DNA from: Desulfobacteraceae bacterium
Lineage (GTDB): Bacteria > Desulfobacterota > Desulfobacteria > Desulfobacterales > Desulfobacteraceae
Assembly (NCBI GenBank): GCA_004796375.1
Contig: QZLA01000338.1
Coordinates: forward strand, 1 to 49,714
Length of the DNA stretch: 49,714 nt
Direction: 5' to 3'
Positions 23,498-32,266 of this stretch are shown here, piece by piece. The notes under the pieces are model-generated. The model worked only from the letters and a program-made list of their open reading frames with translations. It searched no databases and was not told the DNA's origin. Numbering within the stretch: position 1 is the stretch's first letter; each line of letters opens with the position of its first letter. Made by a program: the position numbers and the translations under genes.

Positions 23498-24761
23498 CAA
23501 GAATGCAAATGGCAGGAATGCCTGGGATTGGCAGACAGAAAAAAAGCAGATCCCGGTCAAAGAGTGGGAATCCCAATTCAACTGGGTGGAGGAACCCCAT
23601 GTTAGCCCGGATGGTGAACAGGTTGCATCCATTGTTAATTCAGATGAGGCCGAGTTCAGTATCTGTGTGAACGGGGATGTTTGGGAAGATACGTTTGAAA
23701 AGGCGTGGTCTTTGAAATTTTCGCCGGATGGAAGACTTGCGGTCCTGGCGGCCAATGACGAAGAATGGACGGTCTGCATCGATGGTACGGAATGGGAATC
23801 CCGTTTCGACTATATCTGGGGAATGACCTTTTCTTCGGACGGGTCGTATCTCGGTGCGGCAATACAGCAGGACGGTGAGTACGGGGTGGTTGTGAATGAT
23901 GAACCCTGGGAATCCCTGTATGAGAATATGAATCACTTTACGCTCAGCGAGCAGGGGGGCAGTGCCGCTGTTGTCCAGGTCTCATCCATGTCCCAGGGAG
24001 ATATCGACGGGTTTGCAGGCGGACTGTTTTCATTGGCGGTCAATGGGGAGCCTATGCCCCAGACCTTCATGAATATATGGGATCCTGCCTTTGACAGCCA
24101 GGGTAAACACCTGGCGTTTACCATTCGCAAAAACCGGTCGGATTATTCCATTTTCCAGGTGGATACCGCCTGGGATCAAACGTTTCAATCCGCTTGGAAA
24201 CCGGCGTTCATTGAGAATGATACCTCACTGGTCGCACCGGTCCGCACCGGCGGAAAATGGTATTTGTATAAAAACGCTCGTCCCTTCTGGAGCAATGTTT
24301 ACGAGCAGTTATGGCAGATCGCCGTGCACCAGGAGAAAAAATCAATAGCTGCCATCGTATCCGACTCATACGGAAAATGGACCGTGTCCCAGGATGATCG
24401 ACCGTGGACCAACCATGCAGATCAAATGATTACCGACCTGTCATTTTCCGAACAGGGGGATACGCTTTGTGCCCTGTTTAAAACCAACGGGGCATGGACA
24501 GTGGTCGCGAATGACAAACCGTGGGATCTCGGGGCGGACAAACTCTGGAAGCCGGCCATGGATGCAACGGGAGAAATCGTTGCCGCCCGATTCGAAAAAC
24601 AGGGGCGGTATCATTTGGCCGTAAACGGCAGGGTGGCACCAGGCGATTATGATATGCTTTTTGACCCTGAGATCAGCCCGGATGGAACCAAAATACTCAT
24701 CAAGTCGATTACCGGCGGCATCTATTCAAGGCAGGTGCTGTCTGTGGATGGATTGATTTAA
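23490..24761 (+). CDS. tmcD: TmcD-like beta-propeller (WD40-like) subunit
   Basis: A 423-residue protein made of about eight to nine degenerate repeats with recurring W-E/W-D pairs (for example VNGDVWEDTFEKAWSLKFSPDG, NDEPWESLYENM), the pattern of the tryptophan-rich WD40-like TmcD subunit of the Tmc complex. No signal peptide is seen, so it should face the cytoplasm. The assignment rests on the repeat type and on the three following genes, which are clear TmcC, TmcB and TmcA. Gene order is D-C-B-A, the reverse of Desulfovibrio tmcABCD. Its role in the complex is not known. Confidence 0.8.
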   Translation: MNDKNANGRNAWDWQTEKKQIPVKEWESQFNWVEEPHVSPDGEQVASIVNSDEAEFSICVNGDVWEDTFEKAWSLKFSPDGRLAVLAANDEEWTVCIDGTEWESRFDYIWGMTFSSDGSYLGAAIQQDGEYGVVVNDEPWESLYENMNHFTLSEQGGSAAVVQVSSMSQGDIDGFAGGLFSLAVNGEPMPQTFMNIWDPAFDSQGKHLAFTIRKNRSDYSIFQVDTAWDQTFQSAWKPAFIENDTSLVAPVRTGGKWYLYKNARPFWSNVYEQLWQIAVHQEKKSIAAIVSDSYGKWTVSQDDRPWTNHADQMITDLSFSEQGDTLCALFKTNGAWTVVANDKPWDLGADKLWKPAMDATGEIVAARFEKQGRYHLAVNGRVAPGDYDMLFDPEISPDGTKILIKSITGGIYSRQVLSVDGLI

Positions 24762-24772
24762 AGGAGAGTGCC

Positions 24773-25432
24773 ATGAATGCTTTTATTGATTTTATTACAG
24801 GCCCCATGGTCTGGATATCGTTTCTGATATTTTTTGCTGGTGTGTTCATTCGGGTATTCCGATTGGCACAGGAGGCCAATTCAAAAGAAAAATTCATGTT
24901 TTCTTATTTTTCGTGGAAATATTCCCTGCGCTCCATTTTTGCCTGGCTGGTTCCGTTCCTGCCGGCTTCAACCCGGCAAAGCCCTGTATTCTGGGGTATT
25001 TCGTACCTGTTTCATCTCCTTTTGTTTATGGTTCCTATTTTTTTGCTCTCACATATTGTGCTGCTGGAAGAATCCCTGGGATGGTCATGGATCAGTCTTA
25101 ATGATTCCATTGCAGATGTACTCACCGTGCTGGTGATCCTGGCACTGGTATTCTTTGCTGTGAGAAGGCTCAATGTGCCTGAAGTCAAATTCCTGACCCG
25201 GTCGTCCGATTACCTGTTCATACTCATTGTGGCCCTGCCTTTTTTGACAGGGTTTTTAGCCTATCACCAGTTTTTCTTCTACAGAACCATGGTGATTATC
25301 CATATTCTTACCGGAGAACTCATGTTGATATTGATACCGTTTACACGGTTCTTTCATATGTTCCTCGCCCCCATCTCAAGGGCATACACCGGATCTGAAT
25401 TCGGGAATGTCAGACAGGCCAGGGACTGGTAA
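24773..25432 (+). CDS. tmcC: TmcC-like cytochrome b-type membrane subunit
   Basis: A 219-residue protein with five membrane helices, as in NarI/DsrM-type cytochrome b subunits. Candidate haem-ligand histidines are in the helices LLSHIVLL, AYHQFF, IIHILTGE and FFHMFLAP. It should bind haem b and quinone or pass electrons across the inner membrane between TmcA in the periplasm and TmcB in the cytoplasm. AAGGAGA precedes the ATG, 11 bases after tmcD. A stretch of 23 extra residues has been ruled out because the next gene uses its own strong ribosome-binding site. Confidence 0.9.
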   Translation: MNAFIDFITGPMVWISFLIFFAGVFIRVFRLAQEANSKEKFMFSYFSWKYSLRSIFAWLVPFLPASTRQSPVFWGISYLFHLLLFMVPIFLLSHIVLLEESLGWSWISLNDSIADVLTVLVILALVFFAVRRLNVPEVKFLTRSSDYLFILIVALPFLTGFLAYHQFFFYRTMVIIHILTGELMLILIPFTRFFHMFLAPISRAYTGSEFGNVRQARDW

Positions 25433-25451
25433 AAAAGCCAAGGAGATATCC

Positions 25452-26804
25452 ATGCAAGATTCAACAATAGAAAACAAAGACAGCGTGAAAACCGACGTCA
25501 TAGACGAGGCCGTCGAAAGGGGTCTGGAAAGGCTGACACCCGAACGGATCGCCGGGGTGATCAACCAGGTACTGGCCAAGGAAACCGGCGCACGGTTCAA
25601 AACCTATATCGATACCTGCATGCGCTGCGGCCTGTGTGCGGATGCATGCAGCTTTTTTCTCTCCAATGACCGAGACCCGAAATTCTCCCCTGCCGCCAAG
25701 GTCAAACAGACCCTCACCGAAATGCTGGAGAAGAGGGGTAACGTGTCCAAGGATTTTCTCAAGAATATGGTCCGGATTGCACATACCGAATGTAATGTCT
25801 GCAAACGGTGCTCCATGTACTGCCCCTTCGGAATCGACATCGCCTATATGATGCTGACGGTGCGGCGGATTTGTCACAAGCTTGAAATTACGCCCTTGTA
25901 TATCCAGGATACGGTCAACAGCCATTCCGCCACCATGAATCAGATGTGGGTCAAGGAAGATGAATGGATCGACACCCTCCAGTGGCAGGAGGAGGATGCC
26001 AGAGAGGAGTTTGAAGATTTGAGAATCCCCCTGGACAAGGACGGGGCAGACATCATGTACTCCGTGATTGCTCCTGAACCGAAATTCCAGGCCGGATTGA
26101 TCTACCAGACCGCCGTCATCATGCATGCCGCCGGGGTCAACTGGACCATGCCCTCGAACCCGGGGTGGGACAACAGCAATATGGCCATGTTTACCGGGGA
26201 TTTCGAGATTTCGGGGCGCCTTGCCAAGGCCCATTACGAGGCGGCTGCCGATCTTCATGTCAACCGGATTGTCATGGGCGAATGCGGTCATGCATTCCGT
26301 TCGGTATACGACGTGGGCAACCGGTGGGCCGGGTGGCGGATGCCGCCCATTGAACTGGTTCATGCCATTGATTTTTTCCATGAACTCCTGACCACGGGAC
26401 GGATCAAGGTCAAGGAAAAATATAAGAAAAGCGTCACCCTTCATGATCCCTGTAATGTATCCAGGGGCAGGGGGCTTCATGATAAGGCCAGGGAAGTGGT
26501 CAATCTTTTGTGCGATAATTTTATCGAGATGACGCCCAACAAAGAGCACAACTTCTGTTGCGGAGCAGGCGGCGGGGTGATCAATTGCGGCCCTCCCTAC
26601 AAGACCACGCGGATGATCAATAACCGGGTCAAAAAGGAACAGCTCGAACAGACCGGCGCCGAAGTGCTGATCGCTCCCTGTCACAACTGTCACAGTGGTC
26701 TTGAGGATATTACGCATCACTATGGCGTTGATATGGAGATCAAGTTTTTCGGTGATATCATTTATGAAGTCATGGAAAAAACGATTTATCAAGGTGGGGT
26801 GTAG
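25452..26804 (+). CDS. tmcB: TmcB-like HdrD-type iron-sulfur subunit
   Basis: A 450-residue cytoplasmic iron-sulfur protein. Two ferredoxin clusters are formed by CMRCGLCADAC and CNVCKRCSMYCPFG. A C-terminal CCG domain has HDPCNVSRG, FCCGAGGG and APCHNCHSGLED; an earlier, altered CCG-like motif is GECGHAF. This layout is shared with HdrD, DsrK and TmcB, whose special cluster handles disulfide or thiol electron transfer. AAGGAGATATCC before the ATG at 25452 decides the start over an upstream ATG inside tmcC. It lies one base before tmcA. Confidence 0.92.
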   Translation: MQDSTIENKDSVKTDVIDEAVERGLERLTPERIAGVINQVLAKETGARFKTYIDTCMRCGLCADACSFFLSNDRDPKFSPAAKVKQTLTEMLEKRGNVSKDFLKNMVRIAHTECNVCKRCSMYCPFGIDIAYMMLTVRRICHKLEITPLYIQDTVNSHSATMNQMWVKEDEWIDTLQWQEEDAREEFEDLRIPLDKDGADIMYSVIAPEPKFQAGLIYQTAVIMHAAGVNWTMPSNPGWDNSNMAMFTGDFEISGRLAKAHYEAAADLHVNRIVMGECGHAFRSVYDVGNRWAGWRMPPIELVHAIDFFHELLTTGRIKVKEKYKKSVTLHDPCNVSRGRGLHDKAREVVNLLCDNFIEMTPNKEHNFCCGAGGGVINCGPPYKTTRMINNRVKKEQLEQTGAEVLIAPCHNCHSGLEDITHHYGVDMEIKFFGDIIYEVMEKTIYQGGV

Positions 26805-26805
26805 A

Positions 26806-27192
26806 ATGAAAACAAAACTGTTGTTAATCATCATGGGGTTCATCCTGCTGCTGGGTGCCATCGGCGCATATTCCCAGGACGAGGAGATTGTGGTCATGGA
26901 TACGTCTGCGTTTGAAAACACCCAGCGGCCGGCATCTGTGTTTGATCATGATATCCACAATGAAATGGCCGGTCTTGAAGATGACTGCGCCATCTGCCAC
27001 CATGTGTATGACGGTAAAACACTGGTGGAGGGAGAATCCTCTGAAGACAGCTATTGCGCAGACTGTCATTCCCTGTCAAAGACAGCCGAAAACGATGTTC
27101 CCCTGAGGGCGGCATACCATAAACGATGTAAGTCATGTCACTTTGAAACCAATAAGGGGCCGGTACTCTGCGGCGAATGCCATAAGAACTGA
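26806..27192 (+). CDS. tmcA: TmcA-like tetrahaem cytochrome c3 (type II)
   Basis: A 128-residue exported protein with a signal peptide (MKTKLLLIIMGFILLLGAIGAYS-QD) and four haem c sites: CAICH, CADCH, CKSCH and CGECH. The mature protein is acidic, as in Desulfovibrio TmcA (type II cytochrome c3), and further His residues (FDHDIHNEM, HHVY, AYHKR) are candidate axial ligands. It accepts electrons from periplasmic hydrogenase via type I cytochrome c3 and gives them to the membrane complex. A longer frame opens inside tmcB, but the ATG at 26806 begins the signal peptide. A strong terminator follows. Confidence 0.93.
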   Translation: MKTKLLLIIMGFILLLGAIGAYSQDEEIVVMDTSAFENTQRPASVFDHDIHNEMAGLEDDCAICHHVYDGKTLVEGESSEDSYCADCHSLSKTAENDVPLRAAYHKRCKSCHFETNKGPVLCGECHKN

Positions 27193-27217
27193 CCGACCCC
27201 ACAGTTGGCATCATCCG

Positions 27218-27271
27218 ACCCGGTGCAGGCATCTGTTCCAAGCAGCAGACCTGTACCGGGTTTTTGTTTTT
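27218..27271 (+). terminator. rho-independent terminator of the tmc operon
   Basis: ACCCGGTGCAGG pairs over 12 positions with CCTGTACCGGGT (one G-T pair), followed directly by TTTTTGTTTTT. It lies 26 bases after the tmcA stop and closes the receiver-tmcDCBA transcription unit. Confidence 0.88.
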
Positions 27272-27345
27272 GGGTTGATTTTTTATCATTTTCTGTATTA
27301 GGAGAAAGAATCCTAAAAAATAAAACAGATCAAAGGGTTTCCGTT

Positions 27346-28335
27346 ATGCCGGTGCTGTCCGTCAGACATTTGAAAAAATACTTCCCAGTGACCCAAGGGG
27401 TACTCCTTCGGCAGAAAGGGTGGGTATATGCGGTGGATGATGTGTCCTTTGATGTCAACCAGGGGGAAACACTTGGCATCGTAGGGGAGTCCGGGTGCGG
27501 CAAAACCACGTTGGGGCGCTGTATCATCGGGTTGTACACTCCCACCCACGGTCAGGTGCTGGTCCACGGGAATGATGTGTCTTCCCTGGACCGGGCGCAG
27601 AAAAAGGCGTTGAGCCTGAAGATTCAGATGATCTTTCAGGATCCGTTTGAATCCCTGGATTCACGGCAGACCATCGAGCAGATCCTTAAAGAAAAGTATG
27701 TGATCCACAAAAAAGCGGGCAGGGGAATCAAAGAAGAGATGACCGGTCTGTTGGGCCGGGTGGGTTTGGCAGAAGACAGTTTTGCCAAGTTTCCGCATGA
27801 GTTTTCCGGGGGGCAGCGCCAGCGCATCGGCATTGCCCGGGCCATCAGCCTGAATCCGGATATCATTGTCTGTGATGAACCGGTTTCGGCCCTGGATGTA
27901 TCGGTGCAGTCAAAAATTCTGAACCTGCTGCTGGAGCTTCAGCAGGAACTCGGCCTGACCTATGTGTTCATCTCCCATGACCTGTCGGTGGTCAAACATA
28001 TTTCAGACCGTATCGTGGTGATGTACCTGGGAAAGGTTGTGGAGATGGGTCCTGCCTCAGAGGTGTACGGGGCTCCCCGGCACCCCTATACCCTAGCACT
28101 CTTGTCCGCCGTTCCCATACCAGACCCTGAAGAGACCCGGGAGCGGATCACCCTCCAAGGAGAGATCCCTTCTGTAGAGCATCCCCCTGCGGGCTGCAGG
28201 TTTCACACCCGGTGCCGGTATGTTCAAAAGATCTGCAAAACAACTGAACCCCAGCTTGCCGACTGTGGTACCGGTACCGGGCATGTGAATGCGTGCCATT
28301 TTGACGGCCGGCTGCGGGAGGCTGGAGGTGCTTAA
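27346..28335 (+). CDS. Opp/Dpp-type ABC transporter ATP-binding protein
   Basis: A 329-residue ATPase of the peptide/nickel transporter group: Walker A GESGCGKTT, signature FSGGQRQRIGIARA, Walker B IIVCDEPVSALD, switch His in ISHDLSVV, and the C-terminal oligopeptide-transporter extension with RCRYVQKICKTTEPQL. The open frame begins 47 codons earlier inside the terminator, so the ATG at 27346 with AAAGGG upstream is used. In most genomes this DppF-type ATPase is encoded with a DppD-type partner, two permeases and a binding protein; none is next to it here, although the partners could lie elsewhere. Confidence 0.88.
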   Translation: MPVLSVRHLKKYFPVTQGVLLRQKGWVYAVDDVSFDVNQGETLGIVGESGCGKTTLGRCIIGLYTPTHGQVLVHGNDVSSLDRAQKKALSLKIQMIFQDPFESLDSRQTIEQILKEKYVIHKKAGRGIKEEMTGLLGRVGLAEDSFAKFPHEFSGGQRQRIGIARAISLNPDIIVCDEPVSALDVSVQSKILNLLLELQQELGLTYVFISHDLSVVKHISDRIVVMYLGKVVEMGPASEVYGAPRHPYTLALLSAVPIPDPEETRERITLQGEIPSVEHPPAGCRFHTRCRYVQKICKTTEPQLADCGTGTGHVNACHFDGRLREAGGA

Positions 28336-28437
28336 AATATCTTGCCACCAGCGCGATCAAATGATAGAAGTGAGAGTTTGTATACATCAATTGACATGAG
28401 TTTCAATGATTACGGTGTGGACCAAAAGGATGTGGGG

Positions 28438-29139
28438 GTGCGAATCGGGGTATTGCAAAGGATAGGGGTAAGGCTGTTGCCGGTGATGATCCTTGTGCTG
28501 ATGGCTGCCGGAGGCTGCCAGCCCAACCACAATGAGCCGGCCCACGATGCTTTTATCCTGAAATGCGGTCCAATGTCGGTTTACAGCACCGAGTTCCTGG
28601 AGGAACTTGAGCTGAAAAAAACCGCGTATTCCTACGATATTCAATCCTTTCCGGATGAATATAACGAGATGGTCATGGAAGTGGTTGCCATGCTTTCGGA
28701 TGAATTGCGGTTTTTACGGTTGGCGTCTGAAAAGGGTATCGGGATCAGTGATCAGGAGGTTGCCCAAGCAGAAGCCGCGTTTAAAAAAGATTACCCGGAG
28801 AACAGTTTTGAACAGCTCCTGCTTCAGAATGCCATATCCTATACCCTGTGGCAAAAGCGATTTAAACGTAAATTGCTGATGGACAAAGTCATTCAGGCAG
28901 AGCTGGCCGATGGTGTAGAGGTGAGCGCTTCTGAAATTATCGATTTTTATCAGGATCAGAAGACGGCCCAAACCATTGATGAGAACGAGTTGATCAAGAA
29001 TCTGAAAATGAACAAGGTGCAGGTCCGTTATGATGATTGGATGGCACAGCTCAAGGATCAATATCCGGTAGAGATGAACCATGACCTGCTCAAACAGGAA
29101 ATTCTGGTCGGTTTAACAATAAAAAAGGAAAGTCAATAA
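28438..29139 (+). CDS. SurA N-terminal-like lipoprotein, no rotamase domain
   Basis: A 233-residue exported protein. The GTG at 28438 with AAGGA seven bases upstream gives a normal lipoprotein signal (MRIGVLQRIGVRLLPVMILVLMAAGGC); an ATG at 28396 is the alternative. The mature part is helical, with FPDEYNEMVMEVVAMLSDELRFLRLASEKGIGISDQEVAQ resembling the chaperone helices of SurA and PrsA-like proteins, but no parvulin (PPIase) domain is present. Its stop overlaps the ATG of a SurA-like gene by one base. The two probably act together in outer-membrane protein folding. Confidence 0.68.
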   Translation: MRIGVLQRIGVRLLPVMILVLMAAGGCQPNHNEPAHDAFILKCGPMSVYSTEFLEELELKKTAYSYDIQSFPDEYNEMVMEVVAMLSDELRFLRLASEKGIGISDQEVAQAEAAFKKDYPENSFEQLLLQNAISYTLWQKRFKRKLLMDKVIQAELADGVEVSASEIIDFYQDQKTAQTIDENELIKNLKMNKVQVRYDDWMAQLKDQYPVEMNHDLLKQEILVGLTIKKESQ

Positions 29140-30077
29140 TGCGCAGTAAGATAAGAGTGTTGGCATGGATGGTATTGGGGTTAACCATGGCTTTTGCAGC
29201 CTCGCATGCCGAGGTGGTCGACCGGATTGTGGCGATTGTCAATGATGATATTATCACCCTGTCAGAGCTGGATTCTGCTATCCAACCCTTTTTAGTTAAA
29301 TTGAACGCTGAAAATTATCCACCGGAAAAAAAGAAGAAGATCGCGTTTAAACTCCGCAATGACATACTGGAGCGGATGATTGAGCGTAAACTCACGGACC
29401 AGGAGGTCAGGCGGTATAATATCCGGGTATCTGAATCTGAAATCGATCAGTCCATTGAGCGGTTTAAAAAGGCCCAGTCCATCACGCATGAGGAACTTTT
29501 AGCTGCACTTGAGCAGGACGGTCTGACCTACGAAGATTACAGGGACCGGATGCGCAAAGAGCTGGTGAGACCTAAACTGATCAACCGGACCATCAAGTCA
29601 AAAGTCATTGTTACGGACGAGGAGATCAAGGCCTACTATGATGAAAACAGTAAGGATTTTCAGGGGACCAGTAAATACCACCTGAAAAATATCATCCATA
29701 AAGACAAGGCGTTGATGGATGAACTCCTGATGAAACTGGATAACAATGAGAGCTTTACCGCGCTGGCCAAATCGTATTCAAAGGGAGGCAATGCCGCCCA
29801 GGGGGGCGAACTGGGTAAATTTGGACTCGACGCCATGTCAGAGCAGATTCAAAAGAGTCTGGACGGACTTGAAAAGGGCCAGCATACCCGGGTAGTCTCA
29901 ACCGATCAGGGGTATCAGATCTTTTATATCGAAGATATTATTGTCGACGGTGCACTGACCTATGAGGAGGCAGCTCAAAAGATTCTGGAGATCCTCTACA
30001 ATAAGGAGGCTGAAAAAAAATTCAGTACCTGGCTTGAAACCTTGAAAAAGAACGCTCATATCAAAACCATGCTTTAA
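29139..30077 (+). CDS. SurA-like periplasmic peptidyl-prolyl isomerase
   Basis: A 312-residue protein with a signal peptide (cleavage near SHA-EV), the SurA N-terminal chaperone region (VVDRIVAIVNDDIITLSELD, then LERMIERKLTDQEVRRYNI) and one parvulin-type rotamase domain (YHLKNIIHKDKALMDELL..., GGELGKFG..., VSTDQGYQIFYIED). It should help outer-membrane proteins fold in the periplasm. E. coli SurA has two parvulin domains; one is common in deltaproteobacteria. It is co-translated with the preceding SurA-like lipoprotein. Confidence 0.88.
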   Translation: MRSKIRVLAWMVLGLTMAFAASHAEVVDRIVAIVNDDIITLSELDSAIQPFLVKLNAENYPPEKKKKIAFKLRNDILERMIERKLTDQEVRRYNIRVSESEIDQSIERFKKAQSITHEELLAALEQDGLTYEDYRDRMRKELVRPKLINRTIKSKVIVTDEEIKAYYDENSKDFQGTSKYHLKNIIHKDKALMDELLMKLDNNESFTALAKSYSKGGNAAQGGELGKFGLDAMSEQIQKSLDGLEKGQHTRVVSTDQGYQIFYIEDIIVDGALTYEEAAQKILEILYNKEAEKKFSTWLETLKKNAHIKTML

Positions 30078-30116
30078 TTCTTTCAACGCGGGTTAAGGGT
30101 CCAAGGGGGTATTACC

Positions 30117-30932
30117 ATGCAGAACGAACAACTATCAGTACTGGTCGCAAATCTGAAGCGGCTGCTTCGGCGGGGAGCTACCAAGCAGCTGATGAATATC
30201 CTTGACAAAACTCATATGGCTGACCTGTCCATTATCATCCGTGAGTTGTCCCCGGATAACCGGATCAGGCTGTTCTCGCTGATCCAGGACCCTGAAGACG
30301 TGGGCGAACTGTTTTCCAACCTGGATGAGAACCTGTTTCTGGATCTGGTCAAGGATGTGGAGCTGGAGCGTCTGGTCAAGATTTTTGAATCCATGGCATC
30401 TGATGATGCGGCCTACCTGTTGAACCTGCTGGATGAATCTCTCTCTGATCAGATTCTTGAGAAGATGGAGACCGAAGATTCCGATGACGTCGAGCAGATC
30501 ATGAGCTATGACGAAGATACTGCCGGCAGTGTCATGGTGACCGATTTTGTTGCATTGGAAGAAGATGTGGGCGCCAAACAGGTGATCGAAGCGCTGCAGA
30601 ATAAATACCTTGACGTCGAGATGCCGTTTTATATTTATGTGATCGACGAGTACGGAAAACTCGTCGGGGTCAGCTCCCTGCGCCAGCTGGTGGTGGTTCA
30701 TCCCGAAAAACCATTAAAGGAGTTCATGGCTACGGATGTGGTGACCGTGAAAACCTATACGGACAGGGAAGATGTGGCCAAACTGGTCTCCCGCTATGAC
30801 TACCTGGCCATTCCGGTCGTGGATGATGACAACCGGATCATGGGGATTGTGACGGTGGATGACGTCATTGATATCCTGACCGATTCAGCCACAGAGGATA
30901 TGCTGAAAATGGCGGGTGTGGGTGAGGACTAA
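30117..30932 (+). CDS. MgtE magnesium transporter, N-terminal and CBS part
   Basis: A 271-residue cytoplasmic part of an MgtE transporter: the helical MgtE_N superhelix (about 20-125) and two CBS domains (about 135-260, for example YDEDTAGSVMVTDFVALEEDVG and VDDDNRIMGIVTVDDVIDIL). In MgtE these bind Mg2+ and gate the channel. The frame ends with TAA at 30930-30932, just where the connecting plug helix should begin. The missing membrane domain is encoded in the same frame from the next codon. AAGGGGGT precedes the start. Confidence 0.88.
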   Translation: MQNEQLSVLVANLKRLLRRGATKQLMNILDKTHMADLSIIIRELSPDNRIRLFSLIQDPEDVGELFSNLDENLFLDLVKDVELERLVKIFESMASDDAAYLLNLLDESLSDQILEKMETEDSDDVEQIMSYDEDTAGSVMVTDFVALEEDVGAKQVIEALQNKYLDVEMPFYIYVIDEYGKLVGVSSLRQLVVVHPEKPLKEFMATDVVTVKTYTDREDVAKLVSRYDYLAIPVVDDDNRIMGIVTVDDVIDILTDSATEDMLKMAGVGED

Positions 30933-31481
30933 GTGGAAACCCAGACCGTGTTCAGGGGGGCAAGAATTCGCCTGCCCTGGCTGTTTGCCAGCTTTCTGGG
31001 CGGTGTGGGCGCCTTTTTCATCATCAGCGGATTTGAGGACAGTCTGGTCAAATTTACCGGCCTTGCCGCTTTTATCCCGGTGATCATGGGGATGGGCGGT
31101 AACATCGGAACCCAGTCCTCCACCATTGTTGTTCGAGGGATTGCCACCGGGCGGATCAACCTGAAAGATTTTTCACGTGTGGTGTCCAAAGAGCTTGCCG
31201 TGGGGTTGATGCTGGGTGTGATCTACGGCATATTTATCGGTGTCGTGGCCAAGGTCACCTTTTTTGAGGATGTCAAGGCATTGATGCTGGCCATCTCCGT
31301 CGGTCTTGCCGTCCTGTCATCCATGTCCCTGGCCGCGCTGGTCGGGTCCATGGTGCCGTTGATATTTGAGCGGCTTCACATTGACCCGGCAGTCGCCACC
31401 GGGCCTTTTGTCACCACAGCCATCGATATTGTTTCCGTATACTGTTACTTCATGATTGCATCTCTTCTGCTCGGCTTTTAG
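30933..31481 (+). CDS. MgtE magnesium transporter, membrane part
   Basis: A 182-residue membrane domain with about five helices and the MgtE pore motif PVIMGMGGNIGTQSSTIVVRGIATG. It starts with GTG directly after the TAA of the CBS part, in the same frame, with a weak GTGAGG five bases upstream. Together with the preceding frame it makes a full-length MgtE of about 453 residues. Either the two halves are made separately by coupled translation and assemble, or the TAA is a nonsense mutation or a sequencing error. The reading frame shows no other damage. Confidence 0.82.
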   Translation: METQTVFRGARIRLPWLFASFLGGVGAFFIISGFEDSLVKFTGLAAFIPVIMGMGGNIGTQSSTIVVRGIATGRINLKDFSRVVSKELAVGLMLGVIYGIFIGVVAKVTFFEDVKALMLAISVGLAVLSSMSLAALVGSMVPLIFERLHIDPAVATGPFVTTAIDIVSVYCYFMIASLLLGF

Positions 31482-31489
31482 GACACCGG

Positions 31490-32266
31490 ATGTCAGGGTT
31501 CAGTACAGAGGCGATACTGCTCAAGAAACTGGAGTATGGAGACCATGACCTGATCCTGACCTTTTTTACCCGGTCCATGGGAAAGATTACCGCCATTGCA
31601 AAAAACGCCAAAAAAAGCGTGAAGCGGTTTTCAGGATCCCTGGATCTGTTCTCAGTCAACCACATCCAGTGTACCTATCCGAAAAAGAAAAAAGATGCGC
31701 TTCTGGTTCTGTCACACGCTGATCTTGAAAGCCCGTTTGAGAAAATCCGGCTGGACATCCTGAACACCAGCTATGCATGCTACTGGCTTGAGATGGTACA
31801 TTCCTGGCTGGAGGAGGGGAAACCACAGGAACCGTTGTATGATCTGCTGCTGTTTGCGCTTGATGCACTGAACTCCGGGAGCATGCCTGCACCCACCATC
31901 AGTATCCTGTTCCAGATCAGGTTCATGAGCATCTCCGGGTTCAGCCCAAGCATTACAGAATGTGCCCATTGCCATACCGGCCTGGATGAGATCCAGGGTC
32001 AGAAGGTGGTGTTTGATTTTACCGAAGGTACGCTGGTGTGCCCCAACTGTAATCACCACCCGGTGAAAAAGGGTGTGACGGTGTCAAAAGGCACCCTCAA
32101 ACAGCTGTTCTGGATCAACACATCAGATATTCACCGGGCCGACAGGATACGGTTTTCGGCATATGCGGTCAGGGAGGGAGAGGTGCTGCTGGAATCGTTT
32201 ATACCCTTCCATATCGGACGGGACCTTAAAAGTTTACAGTTTTTAAAAAGGATCAGGACCCCATGA
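31490..32266 (+). CDS. recO: DNA repair protein RecO
   Basis: A 258-residue RecO: N-terminal OB-fold (STEAILLKKLEYGDHDLILTFFTRSMGKITAIAKNAKKS, typical YGE/D-D turn), a helical middle, and a zinc-binding CAHC...CPNC pair at about 160-185. RecO works with RecR and RecF to load RecA at gaps and anneals ssDNA. The start lies eight bases after the MgtE membrane part. Its stop overlaps the ATG of the GHMP kinase (ATGA). Confidence 0.93.
   Translation: MSGFSTEAILLKKLEYGDHDLILTFFTRSMGKITAIAKNAKKSVKRFSGSLDLFSVNHIQCTYPKKKKDALLVLSHADLESPFEKIRLDILNTSYACYWLEMVHSWLEEGKPQEPLYDLLLFALDALNSGSMPAPTISILFQIRFMSISGFSPSITECAHCHTGLDEIQGQKVVFDFTEGTLVCPNCNHHPVKKGVTVSKGTLKQLFWINTSDIHRADRIRFSAYAVREGEVLLESFIPFHIGRDLKSLQFLKRIRTP

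Noticed and set aside
25461..26921. Long open frame (486 codons) on the minus strand
   Set aside because: It is antisense to tmcB, whose iron-sulfur motifs are unmistakable. The antisense protein is rich in His, Gly and Pro with no recognisable domain, as expected of a shadow of a GC-biased gene.
30930..30932. Recoding of the MgtE stop as a modified amino acid
   Set aside because: The codon is TAA. Known insertion of pyrrolysine uses TAG and of selenocysteine uses TGA, and no recoding structure was seen nearby.
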